This document shows, piece by piece, positions 16,388 through 25,340 of a DNA stretch of 45,808 nt. The notes beneath the pieces are model-generated. The model searched no databases. It saw nothing but the letters and a program-made list of their open reading frames with translations, and was not told where the DNA came from. The stretch spans positions 1 to 45,808 of the forward strand of contig JAQVGZ010000011.1 in NCBI GenBank assembly GCA_028696455.1, given 5' to 3'. Within the stretch, counting starts at the first letter, position 1, and the number at the start of each line of letters is the position of its first letter. The translations under genes were made by a program, and so were the position numbers. The DNA comes from Desulfotomaculaceae bacterium. GTDB lineage: Bacteria; Bacillota; Desulfotomaculia; Desulfotomaculales; Pelotomaculaceae.

Positions 16388-18745
16388 CTACAGTAAATTT
16401 TTATAAAGTAACCATAACTTCTTTTCTTCTATCCGCCAGTTATATTTATCAATAAAAACCTTGTACCCATTATGTCCCATCTCCTTGCCCATTCCCGGGG
16501 CATTTAAAAACCTTTCCATATTTTTTGCTATGGCAATTTCGTCCAGAGGGTCCACATTAAGCCCGCAGCAATTTTTTTGCACCAGTTCGGTCCAGGCGGG
16601 AAAATTCGAAGCCAAAACAGGTAAACCGGCAGCCATATATTCAAATATCTTAGTGGCCAGGGAATTAACATAATTTTTTTCCGGATGCAGCAGGCAAAGC
16701 CCCAGATCTGCCCCGGCATAATGACCATACACCGCTTCCAGGGGAAGCAATCCGGTAATAATCACTTTCTCCGCCAGCCCAATTGAAGTGGCTAAAGAAA
16801 TTAATTCTTCCCGCAGCACCGGCGGCCGGACAGGTCCGATTAAAAGTAAGCGGAAATCCCGGCCTTGCCAGTTTACCAGCGCCAGGGCGCGCACCATCTG
16901 CTCCGCCCCCCTGGGCTTGGAGATACCCCCGGCATAAATCAGTTTAAAGACATGGTCTTGCCCGGGTTCACTTGTCGCGGGAATTAAATCCGGCAGGGGG
17001 TAATTATAGATCCCCACTCTGGGTACTTCATTTTTTGGGAATAAATCCTCGTAGTATATTTCTGCCAGCACCAAGGCGTCTACCCGCCGGGCAAACCATT
17101 TCTCCACTCTCCCCAGCGCCGTGGCCAATGCGGGCCTGAGCAGAGGGGGCAGCCAGGGCTTGCTTTCCAGAGAGGCGGCAAAATCCTCATGCACATCGTA
17201 AACCAGTTTTTTGCGGCGCAACAACTTGATCAGCAACCCCACCGGGAGCAGTTCCGGATCGTGCAGGTGAATGACCTTTGCCCTGGTACTGAAACCCCGG
17301 ATTAAAAGCCGCCACCATTGCAGCGGCCGCAGGTAGCGGCTGGTGTACCGGGGCAAGGGGCATACCCTGACCCCTTGTCGCCTAAAAGCTTTTCCTTCCC
17401 CCGGCGCATGCAGTTCCACCCGGTATTTTTTGGCCAGGGAGCAGGCTTCCTTGTGAAAAATCCGGGGGTCATCCCACCGGTGCACAGTCATGACGAAAAC
17501 ATCGAGCGCCGGAGCCGGCTCACCTTCCAACTCAATGATTACCTGCTCCAACAGGTCGGTCATTATTTCCCGGCTGGCATGTTCGGCGACATAAGCGGGG
17601 CCGATCTCAGCTGCTCGGGCGCTAAGCTTTTCCCTGGCAGCATAAAGCCGGGCTACGGCGCAGGCCAGATCGGCAGGGTCCTCGGGGCGGGCACAAACCC
17701 CAACCCCCAGCTCCTCTACCAGCGTTCTGCTCTCACCGTAACCGGCGCAAATAATCGGGCGGCCCGCTGCCAGGTAATCAAATAGCTTATTAGGCCGCAC
17801 CCCCCGGGATATAGGCAAATTTTTAATGGACAGGACCGCTGCATCCGCCGCGTACAACACCTGCAACACCCTATTCTTGGGCACCGGATCTAAAAAGATC
17901 AAGTTGGTTAACTGCATCTCCCGGGCTTTGGCCTGCAGTTTTTTCTTTTCTGAACCATCGCCCAACAGTACAAACTGCATTTCCTCGTGTTTTTTCAGCA
18001 ACCCGGCGGCTTCGACGATCGTCTCTAATGCATTGTTCGGTCCGTGGGCACCGGCATAGAGACAGATGAACTTATTACCGAACCCCAACTCCCGCCTGGT
18101 TATTTCCCGGGCCTCGGCTCCGTTCAGGTAATCCATGGATATCCCGTTGGGTAAAAAAATTATTTTTTCCTGGTCAACTCCCTGTCTTACCAGGGCATCC
18201 CTTAATCCCTCGGTTAAAACTATGATCCGCGGGCTCCGGCGATAAAGAAAGTGGGCCAGGCGGTATAACACCTGATATACCGGCGAATTGACCCGCAGGC
18301 CGAGCACCACCATGCCATCCGGCCAGAGGTCCCTAATTTCCAGGATAAACCGGCTTCTTCTTATTTTACTGAGTACCCAGCCAGTCAGGGCGGCCGGCAG
18401 GTGGGGGCTTGAGGCAATAATGGTATCCGGCCTTGGCGCGAACAGTCCCCGGCAAAGCACGATCAGGGCAAATAAGAACATATTGATCACCCTGCGCCAG
18501 TTGTTGCCGCTGTAGGCAGATGACCAGATCCAGCGCAAGTACAGCCGCTCTGGCAGGCTGCCTTCAATATTATTAATTAATTTTTTGTCAATATATTGCC
18601 TTAAACCGTGGTGAAATACCGACAGCCAGATAATGACGGCATAGCCCCGGGCGGCAAGTTGCTTGGCAAATTCATAATGTCTGGTACCGCCCGGTAGTTG
18701 AGGGGGTACAGCATAATGATTTATCATCCAGATTTTTTGTTTCAT
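16388..18745 (-). CDS. Double GT4 glycosyltransferase (two GT-B units in one polypeptide)
   Basis: The 785-residue protein contains two complete GT4 enzymes. The first (about 1-405) resembles WbuB-type transferases: NHYAVPPQLPGGTRHYEFAK, EIRDLWPDGMVVLGL, LPNGISMDYL, LYAGAHGPNNALETIVEA and NKLFDYLAAGRPIICAG. The second (about 412-785) has VMTVHRWDDPRIFHKEACSL, KVIHLHDPELLPVGLLIKLL, YDVHEDFAASL, LIYAGGISKPRGAEQMV and KIFEYMAAGLPVLASN. Each has its own donor-binding C-terminal domain, so both halves look active. It probably adds two successive sugars to the growing lipid-linked repeat unit. It lies 26 bases after the DegT aminotransferase gene and 23 bases before the Wzy-GT4 fusion. Confidence 0.88.
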   Translation of the reverse strand: MKQKIWMINHYAVPPQLPGGTRHYEFAKQLAARGYAVIIWLSVFHHGLRQYIDKKLINNIEGSLPERLYLRWIWSSAYSGNNWRRVINMFLFALIVLCRGLFAPRPDTIIASSPHLPAALTGWVLSKIRRSRFILEIRDLWPDGMVVLGLRVNSPVYQVLYRLAHFLYRRSPRIIVLTEGLRDALVRQGVDQEKIIFLPNGISMDYLNGAEAREITRRELGFGNKFICLYAGAHGPNNALETIVEAAGLLKKHEEMQFVLLGDGSEKKKLQAKAREMQLTNLIFLDPVPKNRVLQVLYAADAAVLSIKNLPISRGVRPNKLFDYLAAGRPIICAGYGESRTLVEELGVGVCARPEDPADLACAVARLYAAREKLSARAAEIGPAYVAEHASREIMTDLLEQVIIELEGEPAPALDVFVMTVHRWDDPRIFHKEACSLAKKYRVELHAPGEGKAFRRQGVRVCPLPRYTSRYLRPLQWWRLLIRGFSTRAKVIHLHDPELLPVGLLIKLLRRKKLVYDVHEDFAASLESKPWLPPLLRPALATALGRVEKWFARRVDALVLAEIYYEDLFPKNEVPRVGIYNYPLPDLIPATSEPGQDHVFKLIYAGGISKPRGAEQMVRALALVNWQGRDFRLLLIGPVRPPVLREELISLATSIGLAEKVIITGLLPLEAVYGHYAGADLGLCLLHPEKNYVNSLATKIFEYMAAGLPVLASNFPAWTELVQKNCCGLNVDPLDEIAIAKNMERFLNAPGMGKEMGHNGYKVFIDKYNWRIEEKKLWLLYKNLL

Positions 18746-18771
18746 GATTCACCAGAGCCCCCCTGCTCAAC

Positions 18772-19872
18772 TCAAGCAACGCTTGCTAGTACCATACCGG
18801 CGATAAAGGCAATTTGTTCCGAACTAAGCTCCGGGTAGACCGGCAGCGCCAGCGTCTCCCGGGCGGCCAACTCTGCCATAGGAAAGGCGCCGGGCTGTAG
18901 GCCCAGCCCGCGGTAGACCTCCTGCAAGTGCAGGGGCAGCGGGTAGTAGACAGCACAGCCAATTTTGGACTGGTTGAGTTTCTCTATAATCCGGTCACGC
19001 CGGGGGTGCCGGATTACATACTGGTGATAAATGTGCTTGCTGCCGGGAACTTCAACTGGCAGCGCCAAACCAGAATCATTAAACAATTGGTTATATAGGG
19101 CTGCATTGGCCCTTCTTTGATTGTTCCATTGACCCAGTCGCTTTAGCTTCACCAGCAGGACGGCGGCCTGCATTTCATCCAGCCGGCTGTTATAGCCAAT
19201 TAACGAATGGTAATATTTCTGATCTGTACCGTGATGGCGCAGCTTTTTAATCCTGGCTGCTATTTCCCCATTGGAAGTTACTACCATGCCGCCATCGCCA
19301 TAACCCCCCAAATTTTTGGAAGGGAAAAAGCTGAAGCAACCGGCATCTCCCCAGGAACCGGCTTTTTTTTCATACTGTTCGGCGCCCATGGCCTGACAGG
19401 CGTCTTCTATTACATACAAGTTGCACCTGTGCGCCAGTTCCAAGATTTCCACCATGCCAGTCACCTGCCCGTACAGGTGTACCGGGATAATCGCCCTGGT
19501 GCTTGGGGTAATCAAAGATTCAAGCAAATTAGGATTAAGATTGTAAGTATCAATATCTATGTCACAAAAAACAGGCCTCGCCCCCAGCCGGGAGATAACC
19601 TCGGCAGTGGCAAAAAAGGTGTAGGGAGAAGTAATCACCTCATCTCCAGGCTTAATGCCGCAGGCATCTAGTGCCAGAAGCAGCGCATCAGTACCGCTGG
19701 CTACCCCAATCCCGTAGCTTGCACCGCACAGATCGGCAACGGCAGCTTCCAGTTCTATAACATTTTTACCGAGAATGTATTCGCCGCTTTCTAGAACCAA
19801 TTTAACGGCAGCGTTTATTTCTTCACTGATTAGGTTGTACTGTGCTTTTAGGTCTAACAATGGTATTGCCAC
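18772..19872 (-). CDS. DegT/DnrJ/EryC1/StrS family PLP-dependent sugar aminotransferase
   Basis: This sugar aminotransferase of about 366 residues has VASGTDALLLALDACGI (PLP phosphate contact), EDACQAMGAE and the Schiff-base lysine in SFFPSKNLGGYGDGG, the complete family signature. It transfers an amino group from glutamate to a keto nucleotide sugar. The ATG at 19878 directly abuts a perfect AGGAGGT with no spacing, so I place the start at the GTG at 19872, six bases from it. Neighbours are a CapD/PglF-type dehydratase (14 bases upstream) and a Gfo/Idh oxidoreductase; NeuD/PglD-type acetylation lies in the same operon. The FFPSKNLG form is common in 3-aminotransferases such as WbpE/WlbC, but a 4-aminotransferase (PglE-like) role is possible. 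Confidence 0.88.
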   Translation of the reverse strand: MAIPLLDLKAQYNLISEEINAAVKLVLESGEYILGKNVIELEAAVADLCGASYGIGVASGTDALLLALDACGIKPGDEVITSPYTFFATAEVISRLGARPVFCDIDIDTYNLNPNLLESLITPSTRAIIPVHLYGQVTGMVEILELAHRCNLYVIEDACQAMGAEQYEKKAGSWGDAGCFSFFPSKNLGGYGDGGMVVTSNGEIAARIKKLRHHGTDQKYYHSLIGYNSRLDEMQAAVLLVKLKRLGQWNNQRRANAALYNQLFNDSGLALPVEVPGSKHIYHQYVIRHPRRDRIIEKLNQSKIGCAVYYPLPLHLQEVYRGLGLQPGAFPMAELAARETLALPVYPELSSEQIAFIAGMVLASVA

Positions 19873-19892
19873 CTGCATACCTCCTGAATAAC

Positions 19893-21731
19893 TTAATCGT
19901 GTTTACCTCTTTCAACTGGCGCTGCAAAGTCAGGGATCAGTCTTTGCAGTAAATCCAGCGACTTTTTCTCATCCAATGGCCACCTACCAGGACAGGTTTG
20001 AAAAATCATTTTATCCAGGATCGCCGGGAAACAATTCTCTGATTCCACAACCATAATTCTCTCATGTCTGGTTTTTCGGATCCGCTCCCCGGATGTATAA
20101 AGGTCTTCAAAAAGCTTTTCACCGGGCCTGACTCCGGTAAAAACGATGGGTATGTCTATATCCGGCCGGAACCCGGATAACTTAATTAAGTCTCTGGCCA
20201 GGTCCACAATTCTGACCGGTTCCCCCATATCCAATAAAAAGATCTCTCCCCCCTGCACCATAGCGCCGGCTTGAATAACCAGTTGCACAGCCTCGGGGAT
20301 CGTCATAAAATACCTCACCATTCCGGGGTCAGTCACCGTAACTGGACCACCGGCAGCAATTTGCTTCTTAAAAAGAGGCACTACGCTTCCCCTGCTGCCG
20401 AGAACATTACCGAAACGGACTGAAACAAATTTAGTGCGGGATTGTTCACTGAGCCTTTGCATGATCATTTCAGCCACCCGTTTAGTGGCGCCCATGACGC
20501 TTTTGGGGTTTACAGCTTTATCCGTGGATATAAGTACAAAAACATGCGCCTGGTACTGCTTTGCCGCCCGCGCCACATTCAGAGTCCCAAGCACGTTGTT
20601 GCTGAAGGCTTCCTCAGGGCTTTTTTCCATTAACGGCACGTGCTTATGTGCTGCAGCATGGAAGATAACCTCAGGCCGGTAACGGCAGAAAATGCACTCC
20701 ACTCTGTTCTGGTCCCTTACATCCGCAATTTCAATGACCCGTTGCACATCGGGATACAAGCTTTGCAGACTGAGCTCGGCTTCGTAAACGCTATTCTCAC
20801 CACGGCCCAGAAGAATTATTAAACGAGGCTTAAATGCAGCAACCTGCCTGCACAGCTCCGAACCAACCGACCCTCCCGCTCCGGTGACGAGTACTGCCCG
20901 CCCTTTCAAATAGCCCGCTATTTTTTGTAAATTTACTTTAACCGGCTCACGGTGTAAAAGGTCTTCGACCTCAACATCCCTTATTTTACCAAGGTTAACT
21001 TTGCCTTCTATATAATCAAACACACTGGGGGTAATTTTTAACCGGACAGGTGTATTGCGGCTTATATTGACCAGTTCCCGGATCGTTTTACTAGACGCCG
21101 ACGGGATGGCGATAATAATTTCCTCCACTCCGTATCTATCTACTACAGCCGGTATGTCCTCACGTTTTCCCACTACCGGAAGGCCAAGCAACTTCATGTT
21201 TTGCTTAAAATCACTGTCATCGATAAAGCCAACCGGCCTCAGGTCCGTATTGTTATCCATGATCGCCCTGGCTACCATCGCTCCTGCAGCACCGGCGCCA
21301 ACAATCAAGACTGGTTTCTTTAACTGTTTTGGCTGCCAGACATGGTAAAAGTCCCGTGTGAGCCGCCAGCCATACCTTGAGCCGGCCAGTAAAAACAAGG
21401 TCATTAACCAGATTAAAAAGAAACCGGTATTGGGAAGGTAATCCTCAAAATAAAAATGATTTAAACCAAATTGGAGCAGGGCCGCCAGGGTTACAGACTT
21501 GATAACGGCATATATTTCCCCTGTACTGGCGTACTCCCAGATCCGGTTGTATAAACCGAGAAAATAAAAGGAACAAAGGGAGATAGTGGTCATGGCAGCG
21601 GCAAATTTTCCATACTCTTGCTCATAGAGAAGATTGGTATGGGCAATTAGAATGATCGACATCACAACTGCCACATTAACAAGCAAGGCATCTAATAACA
21701 TTAAAAAAAACATGCGAACATAATTTTGCAT
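19893..21731 (-). CDS. Membrane-bound NDP-sugar 4,6-dehydratase, CapD/PglF/WbpM family
   Basis: The 612-residue protein has an N-terminal membrane region of about four hydrophobic segments (residues 1-115), a Rossmann domain starting VLIVGAGAAGAMVAR, and a C-terminal extended SDR domain with VTGAGGSVGSELCRQ, STDKAVNPKSVMGATKR and RFGNVLGSRGSV. In the MxxxK active site (MGATK) methionine replaces the usual tyrosine, the arrangement described for the WbpM/PglF class of UDP-GlcNAc 4,6-dehydratases. It should make a UDP-4-keto-6-deoxy sugar at the membrane, feeding the DegT aminotransferase next to it. It begins with ATG; the ribosome binding site is weak (GGAAG about 11 bases upstream). Confidence 0.9.
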   Translation of the reverse strand: MQNYVRMFFLMLLDALLVNVAVVMSIILIAHTNLLYEQEYGKFAAAMTTISLCSFYFLGLYNRIWEYASTGEIYAVIKSVTLAALLQFGLNHFYFEDYLPNTGFFLIWLMTLFLLAGSRYGWRLTRDFYHVWQPKQLKKPVLIVGAGAAGAMVARAIMDNNTDLRPVGFIDDSDFKQNMKLLGLPVVGKREDIPAVVDRYGVEEIIIAIPSASSKTIRELVNISRNTPVRLKITPSVFDYIEGKVNLGKIRDVEVEDLLHREPVKVNLQKIAGYLKGRAVLVTGAGGSVGSELCRQVAAFKPRLIILLGRGENSVYEAELSLQSLYPDVQRVIEIADVRDQNRVECIFCRYRPEVIFHAAAHKHVPLMEKSPEEAFSNNVLGTLNVARAAKQYQAHVFVLISTDKAVNPKSVMGATKRVAEMIMQRLSEQSRTKFVSVRFGNVLGSRGSVVPLFKKQIAAGGPVTVTDPGMVRYFMTIPEAVQLVIQAGAMVQGGEIFLLDMGEPVRIVDLARDLIKLSGFRPDIDIPIVFTGVRPGEKLFEDLYTSGERIRKTRHERIMVVESENCFPAILDKMIFQTCPGRWPLDEKKSLDLLQRLIPDFAAPVERGKHD

Positions 21732-21753
21732 AATTCATCTTACTTCCGTTGAG

Positions 21754-22788
21754 TTAATTTTCAGTTACTCCCAGGGGCAGCGCTACCTCTTTGCCGGTAT
21801 CGCTGGACTGTTGAATAGCCAGGATTATTTCCAATGCTTTTCTTCCCTCTCTACCGTCAACCTTAGGCCTGCCTTGAGCACGGACCGCTTGCGCCATATC
21901 CCCAATGCAACAAACAAGAGGGGATTCACCGGAGCTGCCATTAACATCCTGACCTAAAACACCATCTCTTTCAGGACTGTTGAACTGCCAAATTTTAACT
22001 TCACCGACGCTGGCGCCACCGATTATTACCGTACCCTTTTCACCGAAGATGCTGATTGTTTCCTCAAGGCTTCTGGGGTAGATGGCGCTGGAGGCTTCCA
22101 CAATTCCCAGTGCCCCGTCTGCAAAACGTAAAACAGCAATGCCAACGTCCTCGCCTTCGCTCAGGCCCAGGTTTGATGCGGTATAACCAAAAACGGAAAC
22201 CACCCTGCCCATCATCCACTGTAATAAGTCGATATTGTGAATGGCCTGATTAAGCAGTACTCCGCCACCCATACTTTTTAATCGCCGCCAGGTCTTTTTT
22301 CCATAATAATCCTTATTTCTATTCCACCTCACCGTGGCATTGGCATGCATAACTCTACCGAAGCGCCCTTCCTCCATGGCCTTGCTCAGTCTAAGGATAG
22401 CCGGCTTGAAACGGTTTTGGTGAACAACCCCCAGGGTTACCCCGGCTTTTTCACAGGCCTCGATTAACATGTCGGCATCGCCCAGGCTTAAGGCCATGGG
22501 TTTTTCCATCAGGACGTTCTTGCCTGCCCCGGCCGCTGCAACACCCATGGAGGCATGAAGGCCACTGGGCGTACAAATGTTGATCACATCTAGATCAGGA
22601 TCCTCCAATAGCAGGAGGTAATCAGTATATGCCCTGGCCCCGTACTTTCCAGCCAATTGCTGAAGCGGTGCTTGATCAATATCGTAAACGGCAGCCAATT
22701 CACAATCAGGTAAAGCAGCTATAGCCTCTGCATGTTTTGCAGCCATGTCACCGCACCCCGCCAGGGCGAATTTGACTTTCTTCAACAA
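21754..22788 (-). CDS. Gfo/Idh/MocA family NAD(P)-dependent oxidoreductase
   Basis: The 344-residue protein has the Gfo/Idh/MocA N-terminal Rossmann motif (ALAGCGDMAAKHAEAI), the EKPMALSLGDADMLI motif carrying the conserved EKP lysine, and GGGVLLNQAIHNIDLLQWMMG, which includes the conserved catalytic-histidine helix. Such enzymes oxidise or reduce sugar carbons; WbpB/WlbA relatives oxidise C3 of UDP-GlcNAc uronic acid before a DegT aminotransferase acts. The same operon contains a DegT enzyme, and a UDP-HexNAc dehydrogenase lies at 43477, so a WbpA-B-E-like route is plausible but inferred. The start is TTG with AGAGGTGG 6 bases upstream. It is the first gene of the long minus-strand run ending at 7647. 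Confidence 0.88.
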   Translation of the reverse strand: MLKKVKFALAGCGDMAAKHAEAIAALPDCELAAVYDIDQAPLQQLAGKYGARAYTDYLLLLEDPDLDVINICTPSGLHASMGVAAAGAGKNVLMEKPMALSLGDADMLIEACEKAGVTLGVVHQNRFKPAILRLSKAMEEGRFGRVMHANATVRWNRNKDYYGKKTWRRLKSMGGGVLLNQAIHNIDLLQWMMGRVVSVFGYTASNLGLSEGEDVGIAVLRFADGALGIVEASSAIYPRSLEETISIFGEKGTVIIGGASVGEVKIWQFNSPERDGVLGQDVNGSSGESPLVCCIGDMAQAVRAQGRPKVDGREGRKALEIILAIQQSSDTGKEVALPLGVTEN

Positions 22789-22935
22789 AAACCACCTCTA
22801 ATAATGTTCAGGATCAACACTCTTTGTTAGTCTATTCCATTCCCATTTTCTCGGTGATTGTTTTGTATTCTTTTTGAATAAAGTAGCCATGATTATCAAG
22901 CCGGTCAGATGATGCCCATAACGGGCGTACAATAG

Positions 22936-22969
22936 AAAAAGCCTGCCGACATGAACTTAGTCGACAGGC
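22936..22969 (-). terminator. Intrinsic terminator after the DUF5658-like gene
   Basis: GCCTG-C-CGAC (22941-22950) pairs with GTCG-A-CAGGC (22960-22969) with one internal mismatch and a 9-base loop. Reading leftward it is followed by T5 (A-run 22936-22940). It isolates the operon starting at 22788 from the genes to its right. The stem start and tail match the terminator at 26053. Confidence 0.75.
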
Positions 22970-23017
22970 CTTAACCTTCTAAAAAGAAGTTTTATTTTTA
23001 ACTGATTATTCTCCTTA

Positions 23018-23329
23018 TCACTTGTACAATGGAACATTAAAGCATAAGGTTAATAGAGCTAGGTGATACACAACAACCAGTGAATATACCGAGACAACCA
23101 ATAATATGGAACGCCTGACCAGGACGGGCTTATACCGGGATAAGTACCACAGCAACAACAACAATGCTGCAATCCATAGAATACGAATTAAGAGGGAAAG
23201 GTTCGCCGGCAGGGTCATGATCCTTACCATCAGGGGATTTGCCTCTTTAGCAATACCTTGACCGATTTCCCAGCAGGTAAAAAAGTGGTCAATGATAGCA
23301 AACACCAGCACAGTTATATAAGGAAGCAC
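23018..23329 (-). CDS. Small membrane protein, DUF5658-like
   Basis: This 103-residue protein has three or four hydrophobic segments. The N-terminal helix contains DHFFTCWEIGQG followed by KEANPLMVRIM, matching the D-x3-T ... E-x-NP pattern of DUF5658-like integral membrane proteins, whose function is unknown. The start is GTG at 23329 with only a weak GGTGAT upstream. A clear intrinsic terminator lies about 50 bases downstream of its stop. It is not obviously part of the glycan pathway and sits in a small group of unrelated genes (TPR protein, DUF2062 protein) that interrupts the locus. No function can be assigned from sequence. Confidence 0.7.
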   Translation of the reverse strand: MLPYITVLVFAIIDHFFTCWEIGQGIAKEANPLMVRIMTLPANLSLLIRILWIAALLLLLWYLSRYKPVLVRRSILLVVSVYSLVVVYHLALLTLCFNVPLYK

Positions 23330-23454
23330 ATGATATCACCAGCAACATAATACCAGTATATACCATATAATACAAGATGTTCCTTACAGCTAATTTTAAT
23401 CTACCACTTCTTTTGCTCCGCCAATAAGATATATATAGCTTTTTGGATCAATTA

Positions 23455-25026
23455 CTAATTGGTTTTAGCCATCAATCTTTTTCTTATTTCCTTAACCTTA
23501 TTTACATATGGTACATACTTTGCCGGGTCTTTGTCCGCCAACCCGCCATAAATGATGATCGCTTCCCGGTAGGTTTTTTTTGCCTCGGCAATCTTCCCTG
23601 CATCACAATAAAAGTTGCCCAGGTTAACCCGGGTCCCAGCCAGGACAGGTAAATAGACCTCCGGGTTCTCATTCGCTAGCTTTTCAAAAAGCTGCAGGGC
23701 TGACTGAAAGGACTTTTCAGCCTCGTCAAATTTGCCTGTATTACCATATAAAACGGCTATATTATTGATGGTCCCGGCCAGGGCAGGCAGGAAGGAATCC
23801 GGCCTCTGTCCTGCCAGTTGATTATAAATGTTCAATGCTTCGTAATAAGCCCCTTCCGCCTCTGTGGGCCTGCCTATATCCCGGTAAAAGACCCCCATGG
23901 TGTTTTGAATCCTGGCCAGGGCCGGCAGGTAAACCTCCGGATTCAGCTCCGCTAGCTGTACAAAAATCCGCGAGGCAGCCTGAAAGGATGTTTCAGCATC
24001 CTCCAACTTGCCTGTATTGCGGTAAAAGATGCCCAGGTTGTGCTGGGTTGTAGCCAGGGCAGACAGGTACAGGTGGTCGTCCGGGTGCTTGTCTGCCAGT
24101 TGAATATAAATTGTCCGGGCTTCTAATAATGCCTGTTCAGCCTGTTTTAACTTGCCCTGGTTGAGATAAAGGATACCCAGGTTGTTTTGAGTCATGGCCA
24201 CAGGAGGCAGGTAGCTGTCTTCATCTATCTCCGCCATCTGGCTAAGGATGTCCAGGGCTTCCCGGTAGGCCCTTTCCGCACCCGCAAAGTTGCCTGAGGC
24301 TTTATAAAAGGCGCCCAGGTTATTCTGGGCCATCGCTATAGTCGGTAGATAGGCCTCCGGATTCTCTTCGGCCAGCCTACCGTAGATCGTTAAGGCTTCT
24401 CTGGCTATACTTTCCAGAATAACAGCGGTGTCTTCCGGGCCTTTTACCGTATAGCCTTTTCTGTCAGTGTTCTCAGGGGGCGGGGACAATTCTTGCTGCA
24501 GTTCACCGTTGATAAAAGGTAAGGCTGCGCCCGTAATATCATAGTAATGCTTAAAGTCCTTTTCGGTTAGCCATGGAAACTGCCTAAGGACCCGGACCTT
24601 GATCGCTTCAACCTTGTGTCCTTCGTTTTTCCAATAGTTAATGGCCTCAACAACACCATCATTAACCTTCAAATAAAAGGTTAGATGTGGTTTTCCCATT
24701 TTAATGGCTCTTATAAATTGACAGTGAAGATCAGAGATAAATTCTTCCGGCTGCTCTTTTTTATACATCGGGCAATTGTCTACCGGGCAATCCTCTGAGC
24801 ATTTAGCTTCAATTAAGGAGCCATAATATGGCGTTATTAAGAAGATCGCTAAATCGCTATCATTTAGGTTTTTTAAAGCCTCCTGCCGGGAGGTGTTTTC
24901 GTCTGGAATGAAAACATTTTGTCTCTCCACACCAATTCCGGCAAGAAATTGGTTTATAAAGTTCAGGATTTTCTCTTCTGACTCGCTATGCTCCCCGCAA
25001 GCCGAGCCCAGGAATATTTTAATCAT
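23455..25026 (-). CDS. TPR-repeat protein with an N-terminal TIR/DUF4062-like domain
   Basis: This is a 523-residue protein. Residues 1 to about 140 open with IKIFLGSACGEHSESEEKI, followed by SDLAIFLITPYYGSLI, the alternating strand-helix pattern of TIR, SEFIR or DUF4062-like domains found in signalling and immune proteins. A cysteine cluster (CSEDCPVDNC) sits near residue 80. From about residue 205 come about seven tetratricopeptide units with a period near 43-46 residues, each with NNLGxxYxxxGxxxxAExxxxEAL and a linker of the xLAExxPExYLP type, as in kinesin-light-chain-like TPR arrays. No nucleotide-binding domain is present. ATG has AGGGGTG about 4 bases upstream. It could be a stress or defence sensor; domain assignment by eye is moderately secure, function is not. 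Confidence 0.75.
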   Translation of the reverse strand: MIKIFLGSACGEHSESEEKILNFINQFLAGIGVERQNVFIPDENTSRQEALKNLNDSDLAIFLITPYYGSLIEAKCSEDCPVDNCPMYKKEQPEEFISDLHCQFIRAIKMGKPHLTFYLKVNDGVVEAINYWKNEGHKVEAIKVRVLRQFPWLTEKDFKHYYDITGAALPFINGELQQELSPPPENTDRKGYTVKGPEDTAVILESIAREALTIYGRLAEENPEAYLPTIAMAQNNLGAFYKASGNFAGAERAYREALDILSQMAEIDEDSYLPPVAMTQNNLGILYLNQGKLKQAEQALLEARTIYIQLADKHPDDHLYLSALATTQHNLGIFYRNTGKLEDAETSFQAASRIFVQLAELNPEVYLPALARIQNTMGVFYRDIGRPTEAEGAYYEALNIYNQLAGQRPDSFLPALAGTINNIAVLYGNTGKFDEAEKSFQSALQLFEKLANENPEVYLPVLAGTRVNLGNFYCDAGKIAEAKKTYREAIIIYGGLADKDPAKYVPYVNKVKEIRKRLMAKTN

Positions 25027-25340
25027 AAAGCACCCCTATCCACGAATTTTACCTAAAGCTTTTTTATAATATAATTTGGTCTGTCCCCGAAATAAAAAAA
25101 TTATACCAATGTAAGTAAGACCAGGCTTATTGCTTCATTTGAGCAGGGCCAACCGGGCCGAAAACAACTTTGTTTCATATAAAATATCAGGTATAGAGCG
25201 TCTGGGCAAATATAATTAATGGAATTTCGGCACTAAATATCCGGACATCCTTTTCATTCAGGGGTAGAAAATAAGTGAATCCTGGTATTTATATAACGCT
25301 AAGGATAAAGTGCGCTGAATAACAAGCAGGCAGTCCTTGA
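25027..25340. other. Intergenic region without a recognised gene
   Basis: These 314 bases between the TPR gene and the DUF2062 gene are AT-rich. The minus strand has a perfect TATAAT at 25105-25100 but no convincing -35 at 16-18 bases, so a promoter for the TPR gene is only possible. GGTCTGTCCCCG at 25078-25089 resembles short repeats that I associate with REP-like elements, but there is one copy only. I see no open frame with coding character. Confidence 0.5.

Noticed and set aside
22832-22942. Minus-strand open stretch reading RPLWASSDRLDNHGYF and continuing to a TAG
   Set aside because: It looks mildly protein-like and could be a gene remnant, but it has no start, runs through the terminator hairpin and matches nothing I recognise.
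25078-25089. GGTCTGTCCCCG as a mobile-element end
   Set aside because: Only one copy is present, and no transposase or paired repeat is visible.
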